Source: Streptomyces camelliae | Lineage (GTDB): Bacteria; Actinomycetota; Actinomycetes; Streptomycetales; Streptomycetaceae | Reading direction: 5' to 3' | Assembly: GCF_027625935.1 (NCBI RefSeq) | Contig: NZ_CP115300.1 | Coordinates: 6,386,001-6,450,000 of the forward strand | Length of the DNA stretch: 64,000 nt | Notes under the pieces: model-generated | What the model was told of the DNA's origin: nothing | Databases searched by the model: none | Seen by the model: the letters and a program-made list of their open reading frames with translations, nothing else | Shown here: in pieces, positions 1 to 8,260 of the stretch | Layout: every line of letters starts with the position of its first letter | Position numbering within the stretch: position 1 is the stretch's first letter | Program-made: the position numbers and the translations under genes

Positions 1-202
1 CGTTCGGCTGGACCCGCTGCCGGACGCTGATCCAGGACCCCGCCGGGACGAGCTTCTGGTCGTACGTCACGGCCTGCGCGGCGACGTTCTTGGCGGGCGG
101 GGAGAACACGCCGTCGGTCTCCAGCGTGAGGCCGTGCGCGCTTGGGCTTGCGGTCGCGAACAGGGCTGCGGCGAGGGCGCCCGCAAATACGGCTGCCACC
201 AT
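1..202 (-). CDS. Secreted protein, N-terminal part (possibly Cu/Zn superoxide dismutase-like)
   Basis: The gene runs off the left edge of the window; about 67 residues are present. Translation gives a short charged start, a hydrophobic Ala/Val/Leu stretch and an Ala-rich cleavage region, which is a typical Sec signal peptide, followed by a mature N-terminus containing AVTYD and LVPAG. The ATG at 202 has AAGG about nine bases upstream; an in-frame GTG at 211 is the alternative. The mature start recalls secreted superoxide-dismutase-like proteins of streptomycetes, but no metal ligands fall inside the visible part. The secreted nature is well supported and the enzyme assignment is a guess. Confidence 0.5.
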   Translation of the reverse strand, partial: MVAAVFAGALAAALFATASPSAHGLTLETDGVFSPPAKNVAAQAVTYDQKLVPAGSWISVRQRVQPN

Positions 203-455
203 GATGTGCACCTTTTTCCGCGCTGATGCGCTGCTTCTCTGAGTCGTTCGCCTGACGTCCGCCGATCCGCGGACGGAGCCCCGGATCCGCGGACAGGCCT
301 CACTCCGTTGCTACGGGACGCGCGACGGCCGCGCCGCGCGGAACGCGCCACTCGGGTGAACAATCGCCCGGAATCGCCCCATCAGCCCCCCTGGACCCTG
401 CTGTCACACCCCCGGCGTACGCTGTATGGCTGTCAACGGGGGAGCGACAGGAGTC

Positions 456-1073
456 ATGGTGTTCGAGAGTGTGGGGTCACTGGCCGGCGGGCCCTGGATC
501 TACGGCGTGGTGACCCTGTCCGTGCTGCTCGACGTGTTCGTGCCGGTACTGCCGAGCGGGGTGCTCGTCATCGCGGCGGGTACGGCCGCGGCGGCGGGGT
601 CGGGCGCGGCGACCGGCCAGGTCCCGCGCGGCGTGCCGGACCTGCTGGCCCTGATCCTCTGCGCGGCGACCGCCTCGGTCCTCGGCGATCTGGTGGCCTA
701 CCGGCTGGCCTGGCGGGGCGGGGAGCGGCTGGACCGGGCCATAGCCCGCTCGCGTCGGCTGACCAGCGCCCAGGAACGGCTCGGCGAGGCCCTGGCCCGG
801 GGTGGCGGCGCACTCGTCGTGCTCGCCCGCTTCGCGCCCGCCGGCCGCTCGGTCGTCTCGTTCTGCGCCGGCGCTGCCCACCGCCGCGCCCGCGACTTCG
901 TGCCCTGGTCCGCCCTGGCCGGCCTGTCCTGGGCGGCGTACAGCGTCGCTCTCGGCTACTACGGCGCCCAGTGGCTCGGCGCGACCTGGCTCGCCACCGG
1001 CGTCTCCCTGACCGCCCTGTTCGGCGCGGGCGCCGCGGCGGGGTACTTCATGCGGCGCCGCCCGGCTTCCTGA
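456..1073 (+). CDS. DedA-family integral membrane protein
   Basis: This 205-residue protein has several hydrophobic segments: about residues 12-40, 60-75, 115-135 and 150-195. The segments flank a short acidic/proline turn (LDVFVPVLPSG) and a conserved GDLVAY-ARFAPAGR arrangement typical of DedA/SNARE-associated (VTT) proteins. Members act in membrane lipid scrambling and envelope integrity. I chose the ATG at 456 because a TACGCT -10-like box at 418-423 would place transcription start beyond the upstream ATG at 426, and GGGGGA and AGGAG lie just before 456. A strong hairpin follows the stop. Confidence 0.8.
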   Translation: MVFESVGSLAGGPWIYGVVTLSVLLDVFVPVLPSGVLVIAAGTAAAAGSGAATGQVPRGVPDLLALILCAATASVLGDLVAYRLAWRGGERLDRAIARSRRLTSAQERLGEALARGGGALVVLARFAPAGRSVVSFCAGAAHRRARDFVPWSALAGLSWAAYSVALGYYGAQWLGATWLATGVSLTALFGAGAAAGYFMRRRPAS

Positions 1074-1077
1074 CCCG

Positions 1078-1107
1078 GCGGGGCCGGCCTGGCGTGTCCG
1101 GCCCCGC
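1078..1107. terminator. Bidirectional hairpin between convergent genes
   Basis: A perfect 10-bp stem (GCGGGGCCGG with CCGGCCCCGC) around a 10-base loop sits between the DedA stop and the stop of the convergent HNH gene, so it can serve both. Confidence 0.7.
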
Positions 1108-1130
1108 TTCTCATCGCGTCGCCGCGAACG

Positions 1131-1775
1131 TCAGCAGCTCGCCAGGTAGTTCGTCAGGGCGTTCTTCTCGGCGGTGTCGACCGAGAGGTCGTAGTAGTAC
1201 TTCACCTGCACCCAGGCACGGACGTAGGTGCACACGTACGCGGAGCGGGACGGCACCCAGGTGGCCGGGTCCTGGTCGCCCTTGGCCTGGTTGACGTTGT
1301 CGGTCACGGCGATGAGCTGAGGCCGGGTCAGGTCGTTGGCGAAGGCCTGCCGCTGCGCGGTGGTCCACTTGCTCGCGCCGGAGTCCCAGGCCTCGGCCAG
1401 CGGGACGAGGTGGTCGATGTCGAGGTCGGAGGCGGCGGTCCAGGTGGCGCCGTCGTACGGGGAGTACCAGCTGCCGCTGGTGGCCGCGCAGGAGGAGTCG
1501 GTGACGACGTTCGAGCCGTCGCGCTTGAGGACCGTCTCGCGGGTGTTGCAGGTGCCGCTGATGGTGATCCAGTGCGGGAACAGGTCGCGGCTGTAGCCGG
1601 TGCGGTTCTCGGTGGCCACGGTGAGCTGGGAGAGGTAGCTGCGGGCGGTGGCGGCGCTGACCGGGGTGGGGAGGGCGGCCGAGGCGGTCGGGCCGTTGAA
1701 CAGTGCGGCGGAGGCTATGAGTCCGGTAAGGACCGCGAGTATGCTCAGCCGTCGACGCGCGTAGAGCTTCGACAT
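1131..1775 (-). CDS. Secreted HNH endonuclease family protein
   Basis: The 214-residue product has a basic start, a hydrophobic core at about residues 12-28 and an Ala-rich cleavage region, so it is predicted to be exported. The central motif LDIDHLVPLAEAWDSG followed by ND-RPQLIAV and DNVNQAKGDQDPATW is the hallmark of the DUF1524/GmrSD-type HNH nuclease fold, with the DH pair as likely catalytic and metal-site residues. Two cysteine pairs fit an extracellular, disulfide-bonded enzyme. The ATG at 1775 is preceded by GGGAG at five bases. Extracellular nucleases of this kind scavenge nucleic acid in streptomycetes; that role is family knowledge. Confidence 0.85.
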   Translation of the reverse strand: MSKLYARRRLSILAVLTGLIASAALFNGPTASAALPTPVSAATARSYLSQLTVATENRTGYSRDLFPHWITISGTCNTRETVLKRDGSNVVTDSSCAATSGSWYSPYDGATWTAASDLDIDHLVPLAEAWDSGASKWTTAQRQAFANDLTRPQLIAVTDNVNQAKGDQDPATWVPSRSAYVCTYVRAWVQVKYYYDLSVDTAEKNALTNYLASC

Positions 1776-1893
1776 GCGAACTCCCTTGTGCAATGGGGAT
1801 GTTGGGTGCGAGCCAGGGAATGCTCGCGGGGGCGTGTTGCCGGAAGGTGAGTGCTCGGTAAGAAGCTCATGACGTGCTCATGTCATGCCAAGA

Positions 1894-1924
1894 TTTACAG
1901 CTGAACTTTCACATCCCGTACGAT
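1894..1924 (+). promoter_or_regulatory. Candidate promoter for the riboswitch-GDT1 transcript
   Basis: TTTACA at 1894-1899 and TACGAT at 1919-1924 with a 19-base spacer resemble a housekeeping promoter. Initiation would start about seven bases later, right at the 5' side of the riboswitch fold. Confidence 0.5.
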
Positions 1925-1930
1925 GGGAGG

Positions 1931-2037
1931 CGCAGAAGGGGAGTAGCTCTTCGCCGGACCGTCGACATACTGCTCAGCCAGCCTGAGCCGGCGCCCGGAG
2001 GCGGATCCTGTGGGGCCGCCAGCGAGACCTTCGGCAA
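1931..2037 (+). ncRNA. yybP-ykoY manganese riboswitch
   Basis: The leader carries both signature blocks of the yybP-ykoY aptamer in the right order: AGAAGGGGAGTAG at about 1934-1946 and AGCGAGACCTTCGG at 2021-2034. The AAGG and CCTT ends can pair to close the P1 helix. Between them are the CGTCGACATACTG loop and two GC-rich arms. The class binds Mn2+ and commonly precedes Mn exporters of the GDT1/UPF0016 and MntP families, and the next gene is exactly such an exporter. The expression platform lies in 2038-2147, with no obvious U-tract, so control is probably translational. Confidence 0.88.
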
Positions 2038-2147
2038 GCAGTGCACGCCCGTGTCCACCGGCACGGGCGCCGAGTGTGCTGCCGTGCCGAGGTGTCATCG
2101 CGTGACGTACCACACTCTCGGCGGGCGGCCCGACCGATTGAGGAACC

Positions 2148-2729
2148 TTGATCAGCATCACCGTGACGGCGCTCGTCTTCGGCGTCATCTTCCTCGCCGA
2201 ACTGCCGGACAAGACCGCGCTCGCCGGTCTCGTCCTCGGCACCCGCTACCGGGCGAGCTACGTCTTCGCGGGCGTCGCCGCCGCCTTCCTGCTGCATGTC
2301 GTGCTGGCCGTCGCGGCCGGCAGCGTGCTGACCCTGCTGCCGCAGCGACTCGTGCACGCCGTCACCGGTGTCCTCTTCCTCGGTGGTGCGGCGATGCTGC
2401 TGCTGAAGCGGGGCGAGGACGAGGAGGAGATCAAGAAGCCGGCCGACCAGTCCTTCTGGAAGGTCGCGGGTACGGGCTTCATGCTCATCCTCGTCGCCGA
2501 GTTCGGCGACCTCACCCAGATCATGACCGCCAACCTCGCCGCCCGGTACAACGACCCGATCTCCGTCGGTCTCGGTGCGGTGCTCGGCCTGTGGGCCGTG
2601 GCCGGGCTCGGCATCGTCGGCGGAAAGGCCCTGATGAAGAGGGTGCCGCTACGGCTGATCACGCAGATCGCGGCGCTGCTGATGCTCGGGCTCGGGGTGT
2701 GGAGCCTGTACGAGGCTGTGGCGGGCTGA
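2148..2729 (+). CDS. GDT1/TMEM165 (UPF0016) family cation exporter
   Basis: The 193-residue protein is two inverted halves of three membrane helices each. Each half carries the family motif: ELPDKT near residue 18 and EFGDLT near residue 120. These acidic motifs form the Mn2+/Ca2+ transport path in the family. The halves are joined by an acidic, lysine-containing loop (EDEEEIKK) at about 88-96. A TTG start at 2148 follows AGGAACC; it is the only start that retains the complete first helix. The manganese riboswitch directly upstream supports Mn export as the physiological job. Confidence 0.9.
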   Translation: MISITVTALVFGVIFLAELPDKTALAGLVLGTRYRASYVFAGVAAAFLLHVVLAVAAGSVLTLLPQRLVHAVTGVLFLGGAAMLLLKRGEDEEEIKKPADQSFWKVAGTGFMLILVAEFGDLTQIMTANLAARYNDPISVGLGAVLGLWAVAGLGIVGGKALMKRVPLRLITQIAALLMLGLGVWSLYEAVAG

Positions 2730-2870
2730 GGCGTCCGGCGAGCTGAACGGTGGGTGAACCCTTGCCGGAGGCGCTGGCGGGATCGGGAGCGGTTTTGTAC
2801 CGTGGAGGAACAAAGTGGCTCCCGCCCGTTTTCCCTGACCGGCGGGCGGGGCCGCCTTGTCCCCGCCCTC

Positions 2871-2973
2871 GGGGCCCGTTCCGTCCCTGGAACCCCGGGG
2901 CCTGTTCCGTCCCTGGAACCCCGGGGCCCGTCTCGTCCCTGGAACCTCGGGCCCGTTTCGTCTCTGGAGCTGC
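2871..2973 (+). repeat. 26-bp tandem repeat, about four copies
   Basis: Units start at 2871, 2897, 2923 and about 2949, with core CCGTCCCTGGAACCCCGG. The fourth, diverged unit supplies the GGAG Shine-Dalgarno of the HAD phosphatase gene. The rest of the 246-bp gap (2730-2870) holds no recognisable element. Confidence 0.85.
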
Positions 2974-2975
2974 CG

Positions 2976-3644
2976 ATGACGGCCACCGCCGCGCCCACCG
3001 TCCTCACCGCCCGCGCCCTCCTGCTCGACATGGACGGCACCCTCGTCAACTCCGACGCCGTGGTCGAGCGCATCTGGCGGCGCTGGGCCGAGCGGCACGG
3101 GCTGGACGGCGACGAGGTGATGAAGGTCGTCCACGGCCGCCAGGGGCATGCCTCCATGGCCGTACTGCTGCCCGACCGGCCCGTCGAGCAGAACCTCGCC
3201 GACAACGCCCGCATGCTCGCCGAGGAGACCGCCGATGTGGCGGGCGTGGTGGAGATCCCCGGCGCGAGCGCCTTTCTCGCCTCGCTGCGCGGGCTTCCGC
3301 ATGCGCTGGTGACCTCGGCCGACGTCGCGCTGTCCACCGCGCGCATGAACGCCGCCGGGCTGCCGTTGCCGGAGGTCCGGATCACGGCGGAGTCGGTGGG
3401 TGCGAGCAAGCCCGACCCCGAGGGGTTCTTGAAGGGGGCCGCCGAGCTCGGGGTGGAGCCGGGGGAGTGTGTGGTGTTCGAGGACTCGGGGGCGGGGATC
3501 GCGGCGGGGCGCTCCGCTGGGATGACCGTGGTGGGGGTCGGTGCGCGGGCCGGGGTGCATGGGCCTGACGTGGTGGTGCCGGACCTCACGGGAGTGCGGG
3601 TCGAGGCGGGGGCCGACGGGATGATCCGGCTGTACGTCGGCTGA
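2976..3644 (+). CDS. HAD-superfamily sugar-phosphatase-like hydrolase
   Basis: The 222-residue protein shows the four HAD motifs: DMDGTLVNSD near residues 17-26 (nucleophile and acid/base Asp), VTSAD for motif II, the lysine of SKPDPE for motif III and EDSGAGIAAG for motif IV. The helical cap inserted after motif I places it with the beta-phosphoglucomutase/2-deoxyglucose-6-phosphatase group, acting on small phosphorylated sugars in the cytoplasm. The ATG at 2976 has GGAG six to seven bases upstream inside the last copy of the tandem repeat. The exact substrate cannot be read from the sequence. Confidence 0.85.
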   Translation: MTATAAPTVLTARALLLDMDGTLVNSDAVVERIWRRWAERHGLDGDEVMKVVHGRQGHASMAVLLPDRPVEQNLADNARMLAEETADVAGVVEIPGASAFLASLRGLPHALVTSADVALSTARMNAAGLPLPEVRITAESVGASKPDPEGFLKGAAELGVEPGECVVFEDSGAGIAAGRSAGMTVVGVGARAGVHGPDVVVPDLTGVRVEAGADGMIRLYVG

Positions 3645-3662
3645 CTGTGGGAAGGGGTCGGC

Positions 3663-3712
3663 AAGGGGCTCCGCCCCTTGAACCCCGCCAGGGGGCTCCG
3701 CCCCCTGGACCC
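3663..3712. repeat. Two adjacent REP-like GC-rich hairpins
   Basis: AAGGGGCTCCGCCCCTT and AGGGGGCTCCGCCCCCT stand side by side after the HAD stop. Such GGGGCTCCGCCCC palindromes are scattered in streptomycete genomes; here they may end transcription of the HAD gene. Confidence 0.7.
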
Positions 3713-3738
3713 CCGGCCTATGCGCACCCACCACCCGA

Positions 3739-3797
3739 CTCGGTCGGCTGGAGGGTGACCGTTCCGGCGTCTGGCTCGGTCGGCTGGAGGGTGACCG
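3739..3797. repeat. Direct repeat of 23 bp, two copies
   Basis: CTCGGTCGGCTGGAGGGTGACCG occurs at 3739-3761 and 3775-3797. Each copy has CGGTC/GACCG ends that can pair. They lie in the convergent gap just past the stop of the peptidoglycan-binding gene. Confidence 0.8.
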
Positions 3798-3809
3798 CCC
3801 GCGTGTGGC

Positions 3810-4727
3810 TCACGGGTTCGACGTCTCCGCCTCCAAGCTCTTTCTCGTCGCCGGCCCGTACTCCCCGTAGGTGTCGCTCACGATGCCCCGGGCCAGTTGG
3901 TAGTTGCGGACCGCGTCCTGCACGGGGCGGGTGAAGATGCCGTTGATCTCGTCGGCGTAGAGGTTCAACTGCCGCAGTCGCTGCTGGAGTTCGGTGACCT
4001 CGGGGCCCTTGTCGCCGAGGCGCAGGACCGGTGCGACGGCGGGGGTGGGGTGGGCGGCGGGGGTGGTCGTCAGCGAGGGGGTCGGGGAGCTCGGTGGCGA
4101 GGGGGGCCGTGTCGTGGGGGACGGGGACGGTGTGGGGGATGCCGACGGTGGTGGCGGTGCGGACGTGGGCGGGCGTACCCGTGAGCGTGATGCGGCGGGG
4201 GAGTCCGGGGGCGTCGGGGACGGTGACGCCGAGCTCGGTGTGACCTCCGGGACGCTCTCCCTGACCTCCTGGGCGGCCCGGTCCCGGGACGACGGGGTGT
4301 CGTACGAGAACAGCCCGCTCGCGAAACCGGCCGCCGCCACGACCGCCACGCCCGCGCCCGCGACGGACAGCAGGGCGGCGGTACGGCGGGAGCGCCGCCG
4401 TGGCCCCTCCGGGGGCTGCTCGCTCGGGAAATCCGGCTTCGCCCCCTCCCCGGCGTTCGCCTCGAACGTCCGCAGGTCGGCCGTGCTCGCCCCCGGCAAC
4501 GGTCGCAACGGAAGCGTGGTCTCGACGGCCTCGGCTTTCACATAGGGGCGTATGCGCAGCGGGTCGAAGTCCTCCGCCGCTGCCGCCTCGGCCGTGCGGG
4601 TCTCGCGCAGGGCCTCGGCGGCCCGCTGGGTGCAGTCGCAGGACGGGCTCAGGTCCGGGCCCCTCGGTGCCCCGCACTCGGGGCAGGTATGGCCCTCAGG
4701 ATCCCGGGGACCCTTGGAATCAGTCAC
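3810..4727 (-). CDS. Membrane-anchored peptidoglycan-binding domain protein
   Basis: The 305-residue protein has four parts. The N-terminus is cytoplasmic with a CPECG-CDC zinc-ribbon-like cluster. One membrane helix follows at about residues 125-148 after an Arg-rich stop. A long Pro/Ser/Thr linker comes next. The C-terminal PG_binding_1 domain (GDKGPEVTELQQRLRQL, then DEINGIFTRPVQDAVRNYQ) ends the protein. This predicts a single-pass protein with the binding domain outside the membrane against peptidoglycan. The GTG at 4727 has GGGGAGG nine bases upstream; an upstream open frame lacks any ribosome site. The protein is adjacent to but divergent from an MFS pump. No catalytic domain is visible, so a sensory or anchoring role is inferred. 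Confidence 0.8.
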   Translation of the reverse strand: MTDSKGPRDPEGHTCPECGAPRGPDLSPSCDCTQRAAEALRETRTAEAAAAEDFDPLRIRPYVKAEAVETTLPLRPLPGASTADLRTFEANAGEGAKPDFPSEQPPEGPRRRSRRTAALLSVAGAGVAVVAAAGFASGLFSYDTPSSRDRAAQEVRESVPEVTPSSASPSPTPPDSPAASRSRVRPPTSAPPPPSASPTPSPSPTTRPPSPPSSPTPSLTTTPAAHPTPAVAPVLRLGDKGPEVTELQQRLRQLNLYADEINGIFTRPVQDAVRNYQLARGIVSDTYGEYGPATRKSLEAETSNP

Positions 4728-4869
4728 GTGTTCGTGCCTCCCCTCACGAACTCCAGAGACTATGCGCATCTTCTCCGCATCCGCCGCCCGAAACGCGGGA
4801 CTCGACAGGCCATAACCAGCCACACCGACGACGATGGAAGAGGCGTACCCGAGCCTCCGGGAGGTCTCC

Positions 4870-6909
4870 ATGGCCCTGGACACGCACGGCACGGCGAAGG
4901 ACATGCAGGACGGCGAACACGTCCCCGGCAATGTGTTCGTCCCGATCGGCGCCCTGCTCCTCGGGCTGCTGCTCGCCGCGCTCGACCAGACCATCGTGTC
5001 GACCGCGCTGCCCACCATCGTCAGTGACCTCGGCGGGCTTGAGCATCTGTCCTGGGTGGTCACCGCCTATCTGCTGGCCTCGACCGCCGCGACCCCGCTG
5101 TGGGGCAAACTCGGCGACCAGTACGGCCGGAAACGGCTGTTCCAGACCGCCATCGTGATCTTTCTCATCGGGTCCGCGCTGTGTGGCATGGCCCAGAACA
5201 TGGGTGAGCTGATCGCGTTCCGTGCGCTGCAGGGCCTGGGCGGCGGCGGGCTGATGGTGCTGTCGATGGCGATCGTCGGTGACATCGTGCCCCCGCGTGA
5301 ACGCGGCCGTTATCAGGGGCTGTTCGGCGCCGTGTTCGGTGCGACCAGTGTGCTGGGGCCGCTGCTCGGCGGGCTGTTCACCGAGCATCTGAGCTGGCGC
5401 TGGGTGTTCTACGTCAATCTCCCCGTCGGCGTCGTCGCGCTCGCCGTGATCGCCACCGCGCTGCGCATCCCGCGCCGCACCGAGCGTCATGCCATCGACT
5501 ACCTCGGCACCTTCCTGATCGCCGCCGTCGCCACCTGCCTGGTCCTCGTCGCCTCCCTCGGCGGTACGACCTGGGCCTGGGGCTCGGGGCAGATCATCGG
5601 GCTCGCCGTGCTGGGTGTCGTACTCGCCGTGGCGTTCGTCGCGGTCGAGCGGTGGGCCGCCGAACCGGTGCTGCCGCTGAAGCTGTTCGGCATCCGCACC
5701 TTCACCCTCGCCGCCGTGATCAGCTTCATCGTCGGCTTCGCCATGTTCGGCGCGATGACCTATCTGCCGACCTTCCTCCAGGTCGTGCACGGCGTCTCGC
5801 CGACCATGTCCGGGGTGCACATGCTGCCGATGGTGTTCGGTCTGCTGCTGTCCTCGACCATCTCCGGGCAGATCGTCAGCCGTACCGGACGCTGGAAGGT
5901 GTTCCCGGTCACCGGCACCGCCGTCACCACCATCGGGCTGCTCCTGCTGCACCGGCTCACCGAGACCAGCCCGACCGCCGTGATGAGCAGCTACTTCTTC
6001 GTCTTCGGCCTGGGCCTGGGCCTGGTCATGCAGGTTCTCGTGCTCATCGTGCAGAACGCCGTCTCCTACGAGGACCTGGGCGTGGCCACCTCCGGCGCGA
6101 CCTTCTTCCGCTCCATCGGCGCCTCCTTCGGCGTCGCCATCTTCGGCACGGTCTTCGCCGGCCGGCTGAGTGACAAACTCGCCGCCGCCTTCCGGGGCGT
6201 GAGCCTGCCGCCGGGGACCAGCGTCAACGCCCTGAAGTCCGATCCGCGGGGCATCGCCGCCCTGCCGCCCGCCCTGCGGCCCGCGGCCCTGCACGCGTAC
6301 GCGTCCGCCATCACCGACGTCTTCCTCTACGCAGCCCCGGTCGCCCTCCTCGGTTTCCTGCTGGCCTGGTTCCTGAAGGAGGACCGGCTGCGCGGCTCGG
6401 TCACCGCGCCGGACGTCTCCGAGACGATCCCGCCCAACCCGGTCGAGCGTTCCTCCTACGACGAGTGCTGCCGGGCCCTGTCCGTGCTCGGCACCCGCGA
6501 GGGCCGCCGGGAGATCTACCGGAAGATCACCGACCGGGCCGGCTACGACCTGCTGCCCGCCGCCAGCTGGCTGCTGCTGCGCATCCGCAGGTACGGCTCG
6601 GTCGAGCCGGGCGTACTCGCCGAACGCGGCCCCGTCCCGCTGGAGGTCGTCATGGCCGCCGCCCGCCAGGTCGAGGAACGGCAGCTCACCGAACGCCGGG
6701 GACTGGACGTGTACTTGACCGACTCCGGCCGTGAGGTCGCCGAACGGCTCGCCACGGCCCGCGAGGAGTCCCTGGCCGAACTCCTCGGCGACTGGTGGCA
6801 GCCGGGACGCTCGACCGACCTGACCCAGCTGGTGAAGGAGCTGACCGGGGAACTGTGCGGCTCGGAGCGCGAGCAGCCGCTCAACGGGCCGAGGAGCAGG
6901 GTCAGCTGA
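4870..6909 (+). CDS. DHA2-family MFS drug exporter with C-terminal winged-helix-like domain
   Basis: Residues 20-520 are a 14-helix major facilitator of the EmrB/QacA type. It includes the antiporter start LDQTIVSTALPTIVSDL, GKLGDQYGRKR between helices 2 and 3, and GATSVLGPLLGG motif C. Residues about 535-679 are soluble and resemble a MarR/PadR-like winged helix (repeated Arg/Leu helices, then LTERRGLDVYLTDSGREVAERL, typical of a recognition helix and wing). The ATG at 4870 has GGAGG at six bases. Length exceeds the family norm of about 500 because of the tail. Its last 8 bp overlap the convergent GNAT gene. Multidrug export is family knowledge; self-regulation by the tail is inference. Confidence 0.85.
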   Translation: MALDTHGTAKDMQDGEHVPGNVFVPIGALLLGLLLAALDQTIVSTALPTIVSDLGGLEHLSWVVTAYLLASTAATPLWGKLGDQYGRKRLFQTAIVIFLIGSALCGMAQNMGELIAFRALQGLGGGGLMVLSMAIVGDIVPPRERGRYQGLFGAVFGATSVLGPLLGGLFTEHLSWRWVFYVNLPVGVVALAVIATALRIPRRTERHAIDYLGTFLIAAVATCLVLVASLGGTTWAWGSGQIIGLAVLGVVLAVAFVAVERWAAEPVLPLKLFGIRTFTLAAVISFIVGFAMFGAMTYLPTFLQVVHGVSPTMSGVHMLPMVFGLLLSSTISGQIVSRTGRWKVFPVTGTAVTTIGLLLLHRLTETSPTAVMSSYFFVFGLGLGLVMQVLVLIVQNAVSYEDLGVATSGATFFRSIGASFGVAIFGTVFAGRLSDKLAAAFRGVSLPPGTSVNALKSDPRGIAALPPALRPAALHAYASAITDVFLYAAPVALLGFLLAWFLKEDRLRGSVTAPDVSETIPPNPVERSSYDECCRALSVLGTREGRREIYRKITDRAGYDLLPAASWLLLRIRRYGSVEPGVLAERGPVPLEVVMAAARQVEERQLTERRGLDVYLTDSGREVAERLATAREESLAELLGDWWQPGRSTDLTQLVKELTGELCGSEREQPLNGPRSRVS

Positions 6910-7408
6910 CCGCCAGCTCCTTCCTGAACCAGTGCTCGGCGTACGTGTCGTCGTTGTGCGGTCCGGTCTCGGTGTAGCCGAGGCGGGCGTACAGGGCGCG
7001 GGCCTCGACCAGGTCACTGCGGGTGTCGAGGATCAGGCGCCGGGCGCCCAGGGCGCGGGCGGCCTCCTCGGCCGCGGCGACCAGCAGCGGGGCGCCGCCC
7101 TTGCCGCGCAGGTGCTCGTACACGAACACCCGGGTCAGTTCGGCCGTGTCCGCGTCGAGCAGGCGTACGCCCGCCGAACCGCCCGGTGCGCCGTCGTACC
7201 GCCCGATGAGCAACTGCCCGACGGGCGGGGCGAGTTCGGACCCGGTGCGGGCCGCGATCTCCCGCTCCAGCTCGTCGGGGTCGGTGCGGTGCCCCTCGTG
7301 CAGCAGGTACCAGCGGTCGCTGACCTCCGTGTAGTACGCCCGCCACAGTGCGGCGGCGGCCGGGGAGTCGTACGGTTCCGCGGTGATGGTCCAGGTCATG
7401 CCGGTCAT
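6902..7408 (-). CDS. GNAT-family N-acetyltransferase
   Basis: The roughly 168-residue protein shows the GNAT core: TRVFVYEHLRGKGGAPLLVAAAEEAAR, where RGKGGAP is the R/Q-x-x-G-x-G/A acetyl-CoA loop, then RLILDTR and ARALYARLGYTE motif B near the C-terminus. It should acetylate a small amine using acetyl-CoA in the cytoplasm. Starts at 7408 and 7399 are both possible, and neither has a strong Shine-Dalgarno. The 3' end overlaps the convergent MFS gene by 8 bp. The substrate is unknown. Confidence 0.8.
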   Translation of the reverse strand: MTGMTWTITAEPYDSPAAAALWRAYYTEVSDRWYLLHEGHRTDPDELEREIAARTGSELAPPVGQLLIGRYDGAPGGSAGVRLLDADTAELTRVFVYEHLRGKGGAPLLVAAAEEAARALGARRLILDTRSDLVEARALYARLGYTETGPHNDDTYAEHWFRKELAVS

Positions 7409-7588
7409 TGTCGGTCGGCGGGGCGCGGTCCGCCGCTGGATTTCGCGCGGACTGTCCGCCCGTACGCTCACCCGGCGCCGCTTCGCGGACTGGCCGCCGG
7501 TCGCGGGCTGACCTGCGTTTGTGGCCTCCCTTCCGGGTCACCCGGAGGGAGAGCCGGCCGGTGGGGCCGGTCCGAGTGGAAGGCAATC

Positions 7589-8260
7589 ATGTCCACAGCC
7601 ATGATCGTGCTGATCGTGATCGTGGCGGTCGTGGTCGTCGGCGCGGCCGTCTCCCTGGTTCTGGGCGGCCTCGGATGGTACGGCCGGCCCGGCCTGAAGC
7701 GGCGCTTCGGGCCCGAGTACGAGCGGACCGTCGTCCGGCACGGCGGTGACACCATGGCTGCCCGGAGGGAACTGGCCGCGCGGGTGCGACGCCACGGCGA
7801 TCTGCGGGAACGGCCACTGGACCCGGCCGGGCGGGAGCATTACGAGGCCCGCTGGACGGCCGTACAGGAACACTTCGTCGACTCGCCGCGGCAGGCGGTG
7901 GCCGAGGCCGACGGGCTGCTCGCGGAGCTCGCCGCCGCGCGCGGTTACCCGGACGGCGGGCACTACGAGGAGCAGGTCGCCGCGCTGTCCGTGCACCACG
8001 CCGACCACGTCGACGGCTATCGGCAGGTACACCGGGTGGCCCGCGCCGGGGCCGGGGACGCCATGACCGGGACCGGCTCCGGAACCGAGCAGATGCGTAC
8101 GGCGCTCCTCGGGGCCCGCCCCCTCTTCGACGACCTCACCCACCCCACCGGCGGGTCGTCGGCAGGAGCCCATCGAAGGAGAGGTGAGCACCATGTCGGA
8201 CAGGACAAGTGGCTCCGGCGACACGCACCCCACCGGCCGCATCCGCCGGCCGCAGGATGA
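7589..8260 (+). CDS. Small membrane-anchored protein with FVDxPxxAVxxAD module
   Basis: The 223-residue protein starts with one hydrophobic helix (about residues 5-30), then a charged cytoplasmic region. It contains the module HYEARWTAVQEHFVDSP followed by AVAEAD and YEEQVAALSVHHADHV, a conserved streptomycete hypothetical-protein family with no known activity. The ATG at 7589 has GGAAGG at five bases. The conserved module ends near base 8140. The remaining 40 residues are low-complexity and read into the next gene, overlapping it by 68 bp in another frame, so a family-typical stop has probably been lost. It forms a pair with the next gene. Confidence 0.7.
   Translation: MSTAMIVLIVIVAVVVVGAAVSLVLGGLGWYGRPGLKRRFGPEYERTVVRHGGDTMAARRELAARVRRHGDLRERPLDPAGREHYEARWTAVQEHFVDSPRQAVAEADGLLAELAAARGYPDGGHYEEQVAALSVHHADHVDGYRQVHRVARAGAGDAMTGTGSGTEQMRTALLGARPLFDDLTHPTGGSSAGAHRRRGEHHVGQDKWLRRHAPHRPHPPAAG

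Noticed and set aside
426..455. Upstream ATG for the DedA gene
   Set aside because: It lies at the expected transcription start and has no ribosome-binding site; ATG 456 fits better.
4744..7017. A 757-codon minus-strand open frame
   Set aside because: It is the complement of the MFS exporter; composition is low-complexity Gly/Glu/Gln/His with no membrane helices or motifs.
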